From contig QCLU01000007.1 in the NCBI GenBank assembly GCA_003214315.1, positions 50,110 to 114,109 on the forward strand: a stretch of 64,000 bases of DNA. Direction: 5' to 3'. Of the stretch, positions 1 to 10,038 are shown one piece after another; the stretch's first letter is position 1, and every line of letters starts with the position of its first letter. The notes under the pieces were generated by a model that did not search any database, was not told where the DNA came from, and saw only the letters and a program-made list of their open reading frames with translations. This DNA comes from Prochlorococcus sp. AG-418-D13. GTDB lineage: Bacteria; Cyanobacteriota; Cyanobacteriia; PCC-6307; Cyanobiaceae. A program made the position numbers and the translations under genes.

Positions 1-572
1 TCAACTAAAACAGGTAAATTTTTTTGATGACAAAAATCTATTAAAGGCTCTAAATCTCTGGCATAACCATGATAAGAGGGATTTACAAGAATAACCCCTG
101 CAATTTTATTCTCATTAAAATTTAATTTTTTAAAAACATTTTCCAACCAAATTTTGGTAATTGGTTTGTAATGCCCTGTTACGGTTGAAAATTCTAGGTC
201 AAAAAATATTGGATTTATATTCTGCATCGCACAGATTTTTATAACACTTATATGAACATTTCTAGGCATCAGGATATTTTCGCCTGGGTTTGCCATTGCA
301 ATTACTGCTGATTGTATTAATCCGGAAGCTCCATTAACTCCAAAAAAACATCTTTTAGCCCCAAATTTGTCGGAGAATTCTCTTTGGGATTGAGCAATTA
401 ATCCGCTTTGGGATAGTGGGGAACCTATTTCTGGTAGTTCGGGCAAGTCCCAATACCCAGGTGAATATTTTAACAACTTCACTAATTTCTTTGGTAAAGC
501 TGCCCCTCTATTATGAGCGGGAAAGAATAAGGACTTTAAAAACTTTTTAGTTAGAAAAGATGAAATGCTCAT
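1..572 (-). CDS. Orn/Lys/Arg decarboxylase family protein (N-terminal part, cut by window edge)
   Basis: Reverse-strand frame starting at the ATG complementary to 570-572 and running off the left edge, so only about 190 N-terminal residues are visible. The protein begins MSISSFLTKKF and carries FFPAHNRGAA, matching the H-x-R-G motif near the start of group III PLP-dependent decarboxylases. It continues with FGVNGASGLIQSAVIA and ANPGENILMPRNVH, the cofactor-phosphate-binding part of the fold, and ends within the strand reading NLPVLVD. This family includes arginine and lysine decarboxylases of polyamine synthesis. The catalytic lysine lies outside the window, so substrate cannot be judged. It is divergent from the UbiB-like gene 65 bases away. 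Confidence 0.85.
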   Translation of the reverse strand, partial: MSISSFLTKKFLKSLFFPAHNRGAALPKKLVKLLKYSPGYWDLPELPEIGSPLSQSGLIAQSQREFSDKFGAKRCFFGVNGASGLIQSAVIAMANPGENILMPRNVHISVIKICAMQNINPIFFDLEFSTVTGHYKPITKIWLENVFKKLNFNENKIAGVILVNPSYHGYARDLEPLIDFCHQKNLPVLV

Positions 573-637
573 AAAGTATTATTGAGACATATAGAATGGA
601 CTAAATAGTAATATTTTTTGATATTTTTTTAATTTTA

Positions 638-2293
638 ATGAAAAGATCTTATTCGAAATATTCAGCAAAAGATGATTTACTTTGGTTGATTTTGAGACCA
701 TGGATTTTTATCCCAAGAGTTTTATATATCCTTTTAACTTTTATTTTTCTTTTTTTAAGAATACTTTTTCAAGGTAACAGTAAAAATAAAAATGTACAAA
801 AAAATCTCTCGAAATATCTTTTTGATGTAATAACGGATTTAGGGCCTTGTTTTATCAAATTAGGCCAAGCACTCTCTACTAGACCAGATCTTGTAAGACA
901 AGATTGGCTTTCAGAACTTACAAAATTACAAGATAATCTCCCAGCATTTGATCAAAAAATTGCTTTAAAAATCATTGAAGAGGAACTTGGATCCCCTCCT
1001 AATGAATTATTTCAAGAGTTTCCTGATAGTCCTATTGCTTCAGCAAGCTTAGGTCAAGTTTATAAAGCAAAAATAAATAATTCTTATCTAGCTGTGAAAG
1101 TACAGAGGCCAAATTTATACTTTCTCATAAGAAGGGATGTTGTAATCTTAAGGTTTTTAGGAACTTTTTTATCCCCACTCCTGCCATTAAATATTGGTGT
1201 CGGAATTGGAGAAATAATTGATGAATTTGGTAAGGCACTTTTTGATGAAATTGACTATCAAAAAGAGGCCGAAAATGCGTTGAGGTTTGCAAATTTATTC
1301 AAAGAAAACCCTAATATTTTTATTCCTAATTTAGAAAAACAGTTTTCATCCAAAAGGGTAATTACAACTTCTTGGATTGATGGAGTTAAGTTAAGAGATC
1401 GAGCTTTACTAGAGGAAAATAATTTAATACCTGCTTCGTTTATAAAAACATGTGTCATCAGTGGACTGCAGCAATTATTTGAATTTGGATATTTTCATGC
1501 AGACCCACATCCTGGAAATATGTTTGCTCTCAAAGGAGGAAATGCAGATTGTGGGAATTTAGCTTATGTTGATTTCGGAATGATGGATACTGTTACAAAT
1601 TCAGATAGACTTACTCTCATTAAGGCAATAGTTCACATAATAAACGAAGAATATTATCTTCTCGCCGAAGATTTCCAGAAATTAGGTTTTTTAACCAAAG
1701 AACAAGATCTTCAAAAACTTGTTGAACCATTAAAAGAAGTTCTAGGAGGATCTTTTGGCGCTGAGGTTGGTAATTTTAATCTTAAAAATGTAACTGACAA
1801 ATTCTCAAAACTAATGTATTCCTATCCTTTCAGAGTTCCTAGTAGGTTTGCCTTAATAATAAGAGCCGTTGTTAGTCAAGAAGGTTTAGCACTAAGGTTA
1901 GATCCTGAATTTAAAATTTTAAAAATAGCTTATCCATATATTGCTAAAAAACTACTGACAGATAATTCTGAAGAGATTTTAGAAATCCTTTTAGAAGTCG
2001 TTTTTGATAAAAAAGGCCGAATTCAAATAGAAAAAGTTGAAAGTTTGTTAAATATTTTATTTAAAGATTCAGAGAATATTAATTCAGACCTTATACCAGT
2101 TGCGAACGCAGGATTAAAATTATTTGTCAGTAAAAAAGGATCCGAAGTCAGGAAGAACCTTCTTTTAAGTCTTATAAAAGATGAAAAATTAGAATTTACT
2201 GATGCGAAAAAACTCTTGGCTTTAATTAGAGATACTTTTAGTCCTCTTAATATCGCAAAAAGTGCGGTACAAAATATTATCTCTACAGTTTAA
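638..2293 (+). CDS. ABC1/UbiB family atypical protein kinase
   Basis: The 551-residue protein has the hallmarks of the UbiB/ABC1K (ADCK) family. A KLGQ motif at residues 74-77 is followed by the alanine-rich loop SPIASASLGQ (131-140) that replaces the kinase glycine-rich loop. The invariant lysine is in AVKVQRP (about residue 154), and the catalytic HADPHPGN and VDFGMMD motifs follow. A hydrophobic stretch at about 20-44 may contact the membrane. In cyanobacteria and plastids these proteins associate with thylakoids or plastoglobule-like bodies and affect quinone and tocopherol metabolism. Cyanobacteria carry several paralogues, so I assign no specific role. Confidence 0.93.
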   Translation: MKRSYSKYSAKDDLLWLILRPWIFIPRVLYILLTFIFLFLRILFQGNSKNKNVQKNLSKYLFDVITDLGPCFIKLGQALSTRPDLVRQDWLSELTKLQDNLPAFDQKIALKIIEEELGSPPNELFQEFPDSPIASASLGQVYKAKINNSYLAVKVQRPNLYFLIRRDVVILRFLGTFLSPLLPLNIGVGIGEIIDEFGKALFDEIDYQKEAENALRFANLFKENPNIFIPNLEKQFSSKRVITTSWIDGVKLRDRALLEENNLIPASFIKTCVISGLQQLFEFGYFHADPHPGNMFALKGGNADCGNLAYVDFGMMDTVTNSDRLTLIKAIVHIINEEYYLLAEDFQKLGFLTKEQDLQKLVEPLKEVLGGSFGAEVGNFNLKNVTDKFSKLMYSYPFRVPSRFALIIRAVVSQEGLALRLDPEFKILKIAYPYIAKKLLTDNSEEILEILLEVVFDKKGRIQIEKVESLLNILFKDSENINSDLIPVANAGLKLFVSKKGSEVRKNLLLSLIKDEKLEFTDAKKLLALIRDTFSPLNIAKSAVQNIISTV

Positions 2294-2393
2294 TTTTAAT
2301 ATTTATATCTAATAAACTTATCCATTATCCCAATCCTATTAGTATTGTTTTAAAAATGATAAGTAAAAGGATTATTTAGCTTAAGAAGATAAA

Positions 2394-2888
2394 ATGAATA
2401 TTTTGAAAAATCTCTTTTTATTTAATAAAAAATTTGAAAAAAATAAAGAATTTAGTCCTAGATCGGTTGACCAATATTTAGAAATTGCAAGGTTAGTAAA
2501 AGAAGCAAGAATTCAACAAAACCTTACAATTCAAGAATTGTCATGCATTTCAAAAATTCCTGAACGAATAATAAACTCTATTGAAAATAATGATAAAAAT
2601 ATTAGGCCAGAGTATCCCTTTATAAGATCTATATTAATTAAATTAGAGGAATGCTTAGTTTTAAAAAAAAATATATTACTAAATTTAGCAGTTAAAGAAA
2701 GAAAAATTTTAAAGAAAAAGGGAAAGGATTTTATGTTCAGGAAATTCGATCTTATAAATACATGGCAAGGAAGTCTTTTGTATTTTTTTATATTAGTTCT
2801 AACTATATTTATATTAAAGAGATACTTTATTTTAAATGTAAAGGTTATTGAGATTCAAAATATTGAAAATCAAATCATTGATAACTAA
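2394..2888 (+). CDS. HTH (XRE/RodZ-like) domain protein with one membrane segment
   Basis: A 164-residue protein with a helix-turn-helix at about residues 30-80 (ARLVKEARIQQNLTIQELSC and IPERIINSIENND). This form is typical of the N-terminal HTH of RodZ and related membrane-anchored regulators. A basic patch (KERKILKKKGK) precedes one transmembrane segment at about 126-145, leaving only about 20 residues outside. RodZ links MreB to the envelope, but the family is usually longer with a C-terminal periplasmic domain that is absent here. It follows the UbiB-like gene by 100 bases and converges on malQ. The membrane-HTH architecture is visible; a cell-shape role is inference. Confidence 0.7.
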   Translation: MNILKNLFLFNKKFEKNKEFSPRSVDQYLEIARLVKEARIQQNLTIQELSCISKIPERIINSIENNDKNIRPEYPFIRSILIKLEECLVLKKNILLNLAVKERKILKKKGKDFMFRKFDLINTWQGSLLYFFILVLTIFILKRYFILNVKVIEIQNIENQIIDN

Positions 2889-2900
2889 TTTTTACAAGAT

Positions 2901-4415
2901 TTATTTTAGAGTTCTCCCAGAATTATTTCCTCGCTCACTAAACATTTTTATATTATCTTCTATTTCTTCTAAAGGACGATTTAACTTCCATTTCCAGTTA
3001 TTTTTTATGGTTCCAGGTTTGTTTAATCTACTTGAATCGTCTAGAGATAATAAATCTTGTAGTGGAGCGATAAAGAGATTACTATTTGTCTCCATGCCAA
3101 TTTCTATTAAATCCCAAGAAGGATTTTCTGAAAATTTATACTCATCTTTTATTCTTTTTTTGGATTCATAATCTAAATTTTCCCACCATGAAACAGAAGT
3201 AGAGTTGTCGTGAGTGCCGGTATAAACAACCCAATTTTCTCCTTCAATATTCTTAGGTAAATAAGGATTATCTTCATTGCCATCAAAAGCGAATTGTAAT
3301 ATTTTCATGCCAGGCAATTCAAAATTTTCCCTTAATTTCTCTACGTCTGGAGTTATTACTCCTAGGTCCTCCGCAATAATTGGTAAATAGTTACCCCCTA
3401 GATCCTTTTTTACTTTTTTTAATAGTGTTCTACCTGGGGAATTTATCCATTTCCCAATAATTGCCGATTTAGAACTGCCATTAACTCTCCAGAAACCAGC
3501 TAAACCTCTGAAATGATCAAATCTCAATATGTCCACAAGTTGAAATTGCCTTTGAAATCTTTTTCTCCACCAATCGAATTTAGTCCTCTTATGCTTTGAC
3601 CAAAAGTAAGTTGGGGTACCCCATAATTGTCCTGTTGATGAAAAATAATCAGGTGGAACACCACTTTGAAAGATTAAATCACCATTTTTAAAAATTGAAA
3701 ATAATGATTTATTACTCCACACATCGGCACTGTCTCTGGAGACATAAAAAGGTAAATCTCCTATCAGCTTAATATTTCTTGATTTTGCAAAGTTTTTAAT
3801 GGCGCTCCATTGCTCATTAAGATGCCACTGTATTAATTTTTTAATAAGTATCTCATTACTTTTTTTCTTAATCCAAGATTTTAAGAACCTGTTATTTTTC
3901 ATTTTAAATTCTTTAGGCCATTCCCACCATGGCAACATATTAAATTCCTCTCTGATAACAACAAATGTTGCATAATCTTCAACCCAAGAATTACTACTGA
4001 TCCATTTATCAAAATTAATTTTTCTTTCTTCAGATTGTGAACTCCAACCTTGCAAAAGGAGGAGACCTAATTTTTTTGTTAAGTCATCCGCAATATCAAA
4101 ATCAAAATGATCTTTATTATCATTTTTTGGACCTAAATTTTCTGTATTTGAAATGAAGATAAAACCTTTTTCGATTAAATCATCAATATCCAAAAACCAT
4201 GGGTTTAGTGCAAAACTAGATGGGGAACTATATGGAGAACCTGTAGAGTCAGTAGGTGTAAGAGGTAAAAATTGCCAATATTCAATTCCATGCTTATGAA
4301 GCCTTTTTATCCACTCTTTAGCTCCTCTACCAAAAGTTCCACATACTCTTCCTCCCGGAATACATGTTGGATGCATGAGTATGCCGCATGATTTTCTTGC
4401 AATAATTGACTCCAT
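2901..4415 (-). CDS. malQ: 4-alpha-glucanotransferase (disproportionating enzyme)
   Basis: A 504-residue GH77 enzyme that transfers maltooligosaccharide segments between glucan chains and releases glucose; in cyanobacteria it takes part in glycogen breakdown. The GH77 motifs are in order: GDLPFYVSRDSADVW (219-233), RFDHFRG with the nucleophile Asp300, IIAEDLG with the acid/base Glu349, and YTGTHDNST with the transition-state stabiliser Asp403. Length is typical of the short bacterial form. It is read towards the HTH gene and divergent from prsA. A GH57 glucan enzyme lies at 20480-22063. Confidence 0.95.
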   Translation of the reverse strand: MESIIARKSCGILMHPTCIPGGRVCGTFGRGAKEWIKRLHKHGIEYWQFLPLTPTDSTGSPYSSPSSFALNPWFLDIDDLIEKGFIFISNTENLGPKNDNKDHFDFDIADDLTKKLGLLLLQGWSSQSEERKINFDKWISSNSWVEDYATFVVIREEFNMLPWWEWPKEFKMKNNRFLKSWIKKKSNEILIKKLIQWHLNEQWSAIKNFAKSRNIKLIGDLPFYVSRDSADVWSNKSLFSIFKNGDLIFQSGVPPDYFSSTGQLWGTPTYFWSKHKRTKFDWWRKRFQRQFQLVDILRFDHFRGLAGFWRVNGSSKSAIIGKWINSPGRTLLKKVKKDLGGNYLPIIAEDLGVITPDVEKLRENFELPGMKILQFAFDGNEDNPYLPKNIEGENWVVYTGTHDNSTSVSWWENLDYESKKRIKDEYKFSENPSWDLIEIGMETNSNLFIAPLQDLLSLDDSSRLNKPGTIKNNWKWKLNRPLEEIEDNIKMFSERGNNSGRTLK

Positions 4416-4667
4416 AGTGATGTTTTCAATATATTTTGATTCTTTACACTTAACGTGTTTTTAATTCTCTAAATTCAACCATATACAAATTTTTTTTAAT
4501 TGACAAATATCATTTCTAGTTTTTAAGACTTAATAAATATAAGTTTTGAGTTTTAATTAACAAGCTTTTGCTTAATTGATGAGATTTTTGAAAAAAATGT
4601 GGTTAATATTTTTTGCGAAATTCACATAAACGACTACGATAAGAATATAGTTTTTGGTGCAAATTTC

Positions 4668-5663
4668 GTGACAAGTTTTATCACGGCAATGCAGAGTAAA
4701 GAATCAAACTTTAATCTAACCAATAGTAGATTAAGGCTTGTAAGTGGGACAACAAATCCTAAATTAGCTGAAGAAATTGCATCATACTTAGGAATTGAAA
4801 ATGTACCTTTAATATCTAAAAGATTTGCAGATGGAGAACTTTATGTCCAGATTCAGCAATCTATTAGAGGTTGCGATGTCTTCCTAATACAACCTACATG
4901 CGCTCCTGTAAACGATAGTTTAATGGAGCTCATGATTATGGTTGACGCATGTAAGAGAGCGTCTGCAAGACAAATAACGGCTGTAATCCCCTATTTTGGA
5001 TATGCAAGGGCAGATAGAAAGACCTCAGGAAGAGAGTCTATAACTGCAAAACTAACTGCTAATTTACTAGAGAAATCAGGAGTTGATAGGGTTCTTGCTA
5101 TGGATTTACATTCGGCACAAATTCAAGGTTATTTTGACATACCATGCGATCATATTTACGGTTCACCTGTTTTGATTGATTATTTAGAAACTCTAAATTT
5201 AGAGGAAGTTGTAGTTGTTTCTCCCGATGTTGGTGGAGTTGCGAGAGCAAGAGCATTCGCAAAATTAATGAAAGATGCACCCTTAGCCATAATTGATAAA
5301 AGAAGATCAGCTCATAATATCGCTGAAAGTTTAACAGTTATTGGTGAAGTTAAGGGTAAAACGGCCATTCTTATAGACGATATGATAGACACGGGTGGGA
5401 CAATTTGTTCTGGTGCTAATTTATTAAAAAAAGAGGGAGCCAATAGAATATTTGCATGCGCTTCACATGCTGTATTTTCTCCTCCTTCTTATGAAAGATT
5501 AAGTACTAAGAATCTTTTCGAACAAGTTATTGTGACTAATAGTATACCTGTTATACATAAAGATAATTTTCCACAGTTAAAAGTTCTTTCTGTCGCAATT
5601 ATGTTGGGGGAAGCTATTTGGAGAATACACCAAGAAAGTTCCGTTAGTTCAATGTTTAGATAA
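4668..5663 (+). CDS. prsA: Ribose-phosphate pyrophosphokinase (PRPP synthetase)
   Basis: Transfers pyrophosphate from ATP to ribose 5-phosphate, giving PRPP for purine, pyrimidine, histidine and NAD synthesis. The flexible loop (SKRFADGELYVQIQ), the metal-site histidine segment (LAMDLHSAQIQGYFDIP) and the PRPP-binding loop (LIDDMIDTGGT) are all present. The frame is open from an ATG at 4599, but those first 23 codons encode an unrelated-looking stretch. I prefer the GTG at 4668, which gives 331 residues beginning MTSFITAMQSK and resembles the start I remember for picocyanobacterial homologues. An ATG at 4689 is another option. The start is inference; the identity is secure. Confidence 0.95.
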   Translation: MTSFITAMQSKESNFNLTNSRLRLVSGTTNPKLAEEIASYLGIENVPLISKRFADGELYVQIQQSIRGCDVFLIQPTCAPVNDSLMELMIMVDACKRASARQITAVIPYFGYARADRKTSGRESITAKLTANLLEKSGVDRVLAMDLHSAQIQGYFDIPCDHIYGSPVLIDYLETLNLEEVVVVSPDVGGVARARAFAKLMKDAPLAIIDKRRSAHNIAESLTVIGEVKGKTAILIDDMIDTGGTICSGANLLKKEGANRIFACASHAVFSPPSYERLSTKNLFEQVIVTNSIPVIHKDNFPQLKVLSVAIMLGEAIWRIHQESSVSSMFR

Positions 5664-5700
5664 AAGAAATTATTCTTTTTACAATCCTTGTAATTTCTTT
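5663..5700. terminator. Hairpin between convergent prsA and the 5679-6113 gene
   Basis: A perfect 10-base inverted repeat, AAAGAAATTA at 5663-5672 and TAATTTCTTT at 5691-5700, encloses an 18-base loop containing a T run. It sits between two genes that meet tail to tail and overlaps the end of the reverse-strand gene, where a shared terminator is expected. The arms are AT-rich and the loop is long, so the stem would be weak. Confidence 0.3.
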
Positions 5701-6113
5701 AATCTCTCAGTTTCAATCTTAAATTGTTTTTTAACTTTTTCAGGAACGTTATCAGGACAGACTTGAAGAGCTGATTCAATTAATTGTAGAGATGCTATAA
5801 ATTGTAATTGTTTCATATCAACTGTTTGTTCTTTCTTTCTTTCTATTATTTTTCCTCCATGTTTTTGTGAAACAACTGATGCGAAAGTTGCTGAGGCAAC
5901 GTTTAATGTTTTTGGAAAATCTAAATCAAAACCTTTTCTTGTCGCATTACATAGAAATGAAACCCCCATTCCATGATATAAATCTAAATCATTTTTGTTG
6001 GCAGGGGAATTTTTATCATTTGCGTTTACACTATTAAATTCATTATTTATATTAAATAAAAAAGAAGAAATAATTAGAGGAATTGCAAAAATTCGAGATA
6101 TTTTAAAACCCAT
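5679..6113 (-). CDS. Conserved secreted protein of unknown function
   Basis: A 144-residue protein with an N-terminal hydrophobic signal-like segment (about residues 5-22, RIFAIPLIISSFLF), then a polar linker rich in N, D and K. The mature part is mostly helical in appearance and contains two cysteines (in FLCNAT and LQVCPDN) that could form a disulfide outside the cytoplasm. I recognise the general type as a small exported picocyanobacterial protein but know no function. It converges on prsA with 15 bases between stop codons. Confidence 0.7.
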   Translation of the reverse strand: MGFKISRIFAIPLIISSFLFNINNEFNSVNANDKNSPANKNDLDLYHGMGVSFLCNATRKGFDLDFPKTLNVASATFASVVSQKHGGKIIERKKEQTVDMKQLQFIASLQLIESALQVCPDNVPEKVKKQFKIETERLKKLQGL

Positions 6114-6187
6114 ATTTGATTTATTTAGTAATTAATAATATTAAAGATAACATTTTTTATTTTTTAAAATTATTCAGCCAACAGAAT

Positions 6188-6727
6188 TTATTTAATAATT
6201 TTAATTTCGTGATGGTTCTCTACTATTTTCAGCTTATTTTTTTCCCATGAATATATAACCCTAAATCTATAATTATCAGAATCTACAAGTCTAGTATGTT
6301 CAATAATATACCAATCTTTGTAAGAAGATTCAAAGATCATTTCGTGTTCGTCGACTTGCTTAATATTTGAAATACCTTCATCATTACTTAAATAAAAACT
6401 CTCCCTCTTAAGTTGATGGCCTTTTAAAAATGCACGCATTTCTCCTTGTTCTTTATACTGGGGATTTTCGTCAAAAAAATTATATTTTTTTTCTGGATAC
6501 CAAGTGAATTTATAATGCGACTCCCATTCGGATTTGCTTTCTAGAGCTTGAATGTTTATATTCATAGTTAAATTATAAGTCTTTTGTGCTTCATCGAGAA
6601 AATACGTTCTATTAGATTTCCACAATCCAATATTCCTCGAAAACCACCTTTTTAAATTACTATTTAAATTGATTTCAGGAGGGTTTTCACCAAAATGTAA
6701 ATTTTTCTTTTGATTAATAGCAACCAT
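6188..6727 (-). CDS. Conserved hypothetical protein, possibly lipocalin/CpcS-like fold
   Basis: A 179-residue protein with no signal peptide or membrane segment. After about 28 residues it has RWFSRNIGLWKSNRTYFLD, followed by alternating polar and aromatic strands (HYKFTWYPEK, GEMRAFLKGHQLKRESFYL, YIIEHTRLVDSDNYRFRVIY). The motif of a tryptophan before S-x-R-x-Y, followed by a string of beta strands, resembles the lipocalin-like barrels of the CpcS/CpeS chromophore lyases. Prochlorococcus has few or no phycobiliproteins, so a different small-molecule role is plausible. It is divergent from sasA. Fold assignment is a guess from the strand pattern; the gene itself is convincing. Confidence 0.6.
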   Translation of the reverse strand: MVAINQKKNLHFGENPPEINLNSNLKRWFSRNIGLWKSNRTYFLDEAQKTYNLTMNINIQALESKSEWESHYKFTWYPEKKYNFFDENPQYKEQGEMRAFLKGHQLKRESFYLSNDEGISNIKQVDEHEMIFESSYKDWYIIEHTRLVDSDNYRFRVIYSWEKNKLKIVENHHEIKIIK

Positions 6728-6821
6728 ATATAAATAAGTCCTATTTATTTCATAGCCTATCTGTAAAATAAAAAAAAATATCTTAAGGTGTTTATAAGGA
6801 TTAACAGCTTTTCAACACTTC

Positions 6822-6829
6822 AGAGGAAA
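6822..6829 (+). promoter_or_regulatory. Ribosome binding site fixing the TTG start of sasA
   Basis: AGAGGAAA lies 4-5 bases upstream of the TTG at 6834. The nearby ATG at 6838 is out of frame, so this purine-rich site together with the conserved N-terminus ([12 protein letters not shown]) supports the TTG as the true start. Confidence 0.6.
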
Positions 6830-6833
6830 ACAT

Positions 6834-7952
6834 TTGAATGATAAAAAAGAGTTAAAGTTAATACTTGTGGCAGCTAGAAATCAACTTTCTAGTAATGACA
6901 TTAAGTCTCTTATAGCTTATTTAGAATCAGATGATTGTGAATTTGAGATATCTCTCCAGATTTCAGAGCCCACAGAGCAGCCGGAATTACTTGAACTACA
7001 TAGATTAGTCGCTATCCCTGCTCTAATAAAAGTTTCCCCAGCTCCAAAACAAATATTCGCTGGAAGTAATATCTTTTCTCAGTTGCAAAAATGGTTGCCA
7101 AGGTGGACACAGGAAGGCTTAACAAAAAATCTTGGGATTAATTTGCAACCTTCAAAAATTGATTCAATAAGGACCCAAAAAGAATTTCTATTGGAAGACG
7201 AGCTTCTCGTTCTAAGACAAGAAAATGAGACATTAACAAAAAGAATAGAGTCTCAGGAAAGATTATTAAGAATGGTCGCTCATGAATTAAGAACACCTTT
7301 AACTGCAGCTACTTTGGCTGTTCAAAGTCAAAAACTCGGACAAATAGATATTTCAAAATTGCAAGAGGTCATTAAAAGACGTCTTGAAGAGATTGAACTC
7401 TTATCTCAGGATCTTTTAGAGGTTGGAACAACTAAATGGGAAGCGTTATTTAATCCTCAGAAAATTGATTTAGGTAATATTAGTGCTGAAGTAATACTCG
7501 AATTAGAAAAATTCTGGAGATTAAGGAATATTGCAATTGATACTGATATTCCATCTGATCTGCCAAGTGTATTTGCAGATCAAAGAAGAATGAGGCAAGT
7601 ATTTTTAAATTTAATTGAAAATGCTATTAAATTTTCTAAAGACTCTGGATCTATTAAAATCACCATGATTCATAAGACAAATCAATGGGTAGAAATAACA
7701 ATTTGTGACAAAGGAGCAGGTATTCCTTTGAGCGAACAAAAAAGAATTTTCCTAGATAGAGTTAGACTTCCCCAGACTTCTGAGGGAACTTCAGGATTTG
7801 GCATTGGGTTATCAGTATGCAGGAGAATAGTACAAGTCCATGGAGGAAGAATATGGGTGGTATCTGAAATTGGTCTAGGTTCCTGCTTTCATTTCACCGT
7901 TCCTGTGTGGCAAGGACAAAACAAAGAGCAACAATACTTGACGAAAGGCTAG
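6834..7952 (+). CDS. sasA: Circadian output sensor histidine kinase SasA
   Basis: A 372-residue kinase. Residues 1-95 form the KaiB-like thioredoxin-fold domain ([29 protein letters not shown]) that binds KaiC. A coiled linker (about 115-145) leads to the H-box [10 protein letters not shown] with phospho-acceptor His150. The ATPase boxes follow: N (NLIENAIKF), G1 (DKGAGIP) and G2 ([13 protein letters not shown]). In cyanobacteria SasA is stimulated by KaiC and phosphorylates RpaA, controlling day/night transcription. Prochlorococcus lacks KaiA but keeps KaiB, KaiC and SasA. The start codon is TTG. tRNA-Glu follows after 41 bases. Confidence 0.95.
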   Translation: MNDKKELKLILVAARNQLSSNDIKSLIAYLESDDCEFEISLQISEPTEQPELLELHRLVAIPALIKVSPAPKQIFAGSNIFSQLQKWLPRWTQEGLTKNLGINLQPSKIDSIRTQKEFLLEDELLVLRQENETLTKRIESQERLLRMVAHELRTPLTAATLAVQSQKLGQIDISKLQEVIKRRLEEIELLSQDLLEVGTTKWEALFNPQKIDLGNISAEVILELEKFWRLRNIAIDTDIPSDLPSVFADQRRMRQVFLNLIENAIKFSKDSGSIKITMIHKTNQWVEITICDKGAGIPLSEQKRIFLDRVRLPQTSEGTSGFGIGLSVCRRIVQVHGGRIWVVSEIGLGSCFHFTVPVWQGQNKEQQYLTKG

Positions 7953-7993
7953 CCTTACTCTTAGTTTTTAATAAGCTGTTATGCTAATTCCCT

Positions 7994-8066
7994 GGCCCCA
8001 TCGTCTAGAGGCCTAGGACACCTCCCTTTCACGGAGGCGACAGGGGTTCGAATCCCCTTGGGGCTA
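7994..8066 (+). tRNA. tRNA-Glu (anticodon UUC)
   Basis: A full cloverleaf can be drawn. The acceptor arm GGCCCCA (7994-8000) pairs with TGGGGCT (8059-8065), with one G-U at the base. The anticodon stem CCTCC/GGAGG encloses loop CTTTCAC with anticodon TTC. The T arm is CAGGGGTTCGAATCCCCTT. Discriminator A is at 8066 and no CCA is encoded. In cyanobacteria this tRNA supplies glutamyl-tRNA both for translation and for 5-aminolevulinate, the precursor of chlorophyll and haem. Confidence 0.97.
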
Positions 8067-8077
8067 TTAATTAAAAT

Positions 8078-8620
8078 TTATAACGATCTTTTTGATGATT
8101 TTGCTTGCCTATCCACGGCAATTAAATTTTCTGAAAGATCCTTTTTTAATCTTTTCTCTATCATACCTATTGGCATCCACTGACAACCTTGAACAGTAAG
8201 ATCATAAATTAATGAATTTTTTGAGGTATTTTTAATATTTTGTATTTTCCAACTGCCTTCAAATTTTCTGAAATCTCCTTTTATCAAATTAAATTTTAAG
8301 AGGCCAAGCTCCTTATCCTCAAATAAGTCAATAGTTACTTCAGCTGAAAATTTCATACCAAGGAAATCCTGAGCCCCAACTTGTTTAAGATGTACATTAT
8401 TTTCCTTCTGAAATATTTTTTTGCTCGATAAAAGATTTGGGATGTAAAGATTTAGTCGATCATAATCTGTTAAAACACTCCACAAAGAATCGAAACTTGC
8501 AGAAGTTGTAAGTTGAGCTGCCAGTCGTCGTGTTCCGCCAGAAAGCTTTTCCATCGTCTGCTCAATTGTCCTGAAATCATTGTTTTTATAATGATTCATT
8601 GATTCTTGAGGATTGTTCAT
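8078..8620 (-). CDS. START-like (SRPBCC) polyketide-cyclase/COQ10-type protein
   Basis: A 180-residue protein with the helix-grip pattern of the SRPBCC superfamily: LAAQLTTSASFDSLWSVLTDYDRLNLYIPN at about 33-62, then strands such as LKQVGAQDFLGMKFSAEVTID and a C-terminal helix (MIEKRLKKDLSENLIAVDRQA). The 'SVLTDYDRL..YIPNL' signature is typical of the cyclase/dehydrase and COQ10 branch, which binds hydrophobic ligands such as quinones. No signal peptide is seen. Ligand and role are unknown. It is divergent from petH, with 180 bases between them. Confidence 0.75.
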   Translation of the reverse strand: MNNPQESMNHYKNNDFRTIEQTMEKLSGGTRRLAAQLTTSASFDSLWSVLTDYDRLNLYIPNLLSSKKIFQKENNVHLKQVGAQDFLGMKFSAEVTIDLFEDKELGLLKFNLIKGDFRKFEGSWKIQNIKNTSKNSLIYDLTVQGCQWMPIGMIEKRLKKDLSENLIAVDRQAKSSKRSL

Positions 8621-8797
8621 ACAATGAATTTTTAATTAGAAAATAATTATTTCTGTGTAACTATACTGATAAAAGCAACAAATACTGAAAAATAAAAATA
8701 ATTTCATCTATTTATTCCGATCTCAAAACGTAACCATTTTTGTGAAATCACTACAAATTAAACTACAAATTGATAATCTTTTATTAAAGAAATTTAA

Positions 8798-9928
<1,131 letters not shown>

Positions 9929-10038
9929 ATCTTTGATATTTAGATTAAAGTTTCACCTACTAAATACTTTTTGGTTTAGACACAAAATGTAGCTAATATT
10001 TAAAAAAAAGAGGATTTTAAATAAAGAATACTAAAAAT

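Noticed and set aside
4599..4667. Longer N-terminus for prsA from the ATG at 4599
   Set aside because: The extra 23 residues do not look like the start of a PRPP synthetase, while the GTG at 4668 gives the expected beginning and length.
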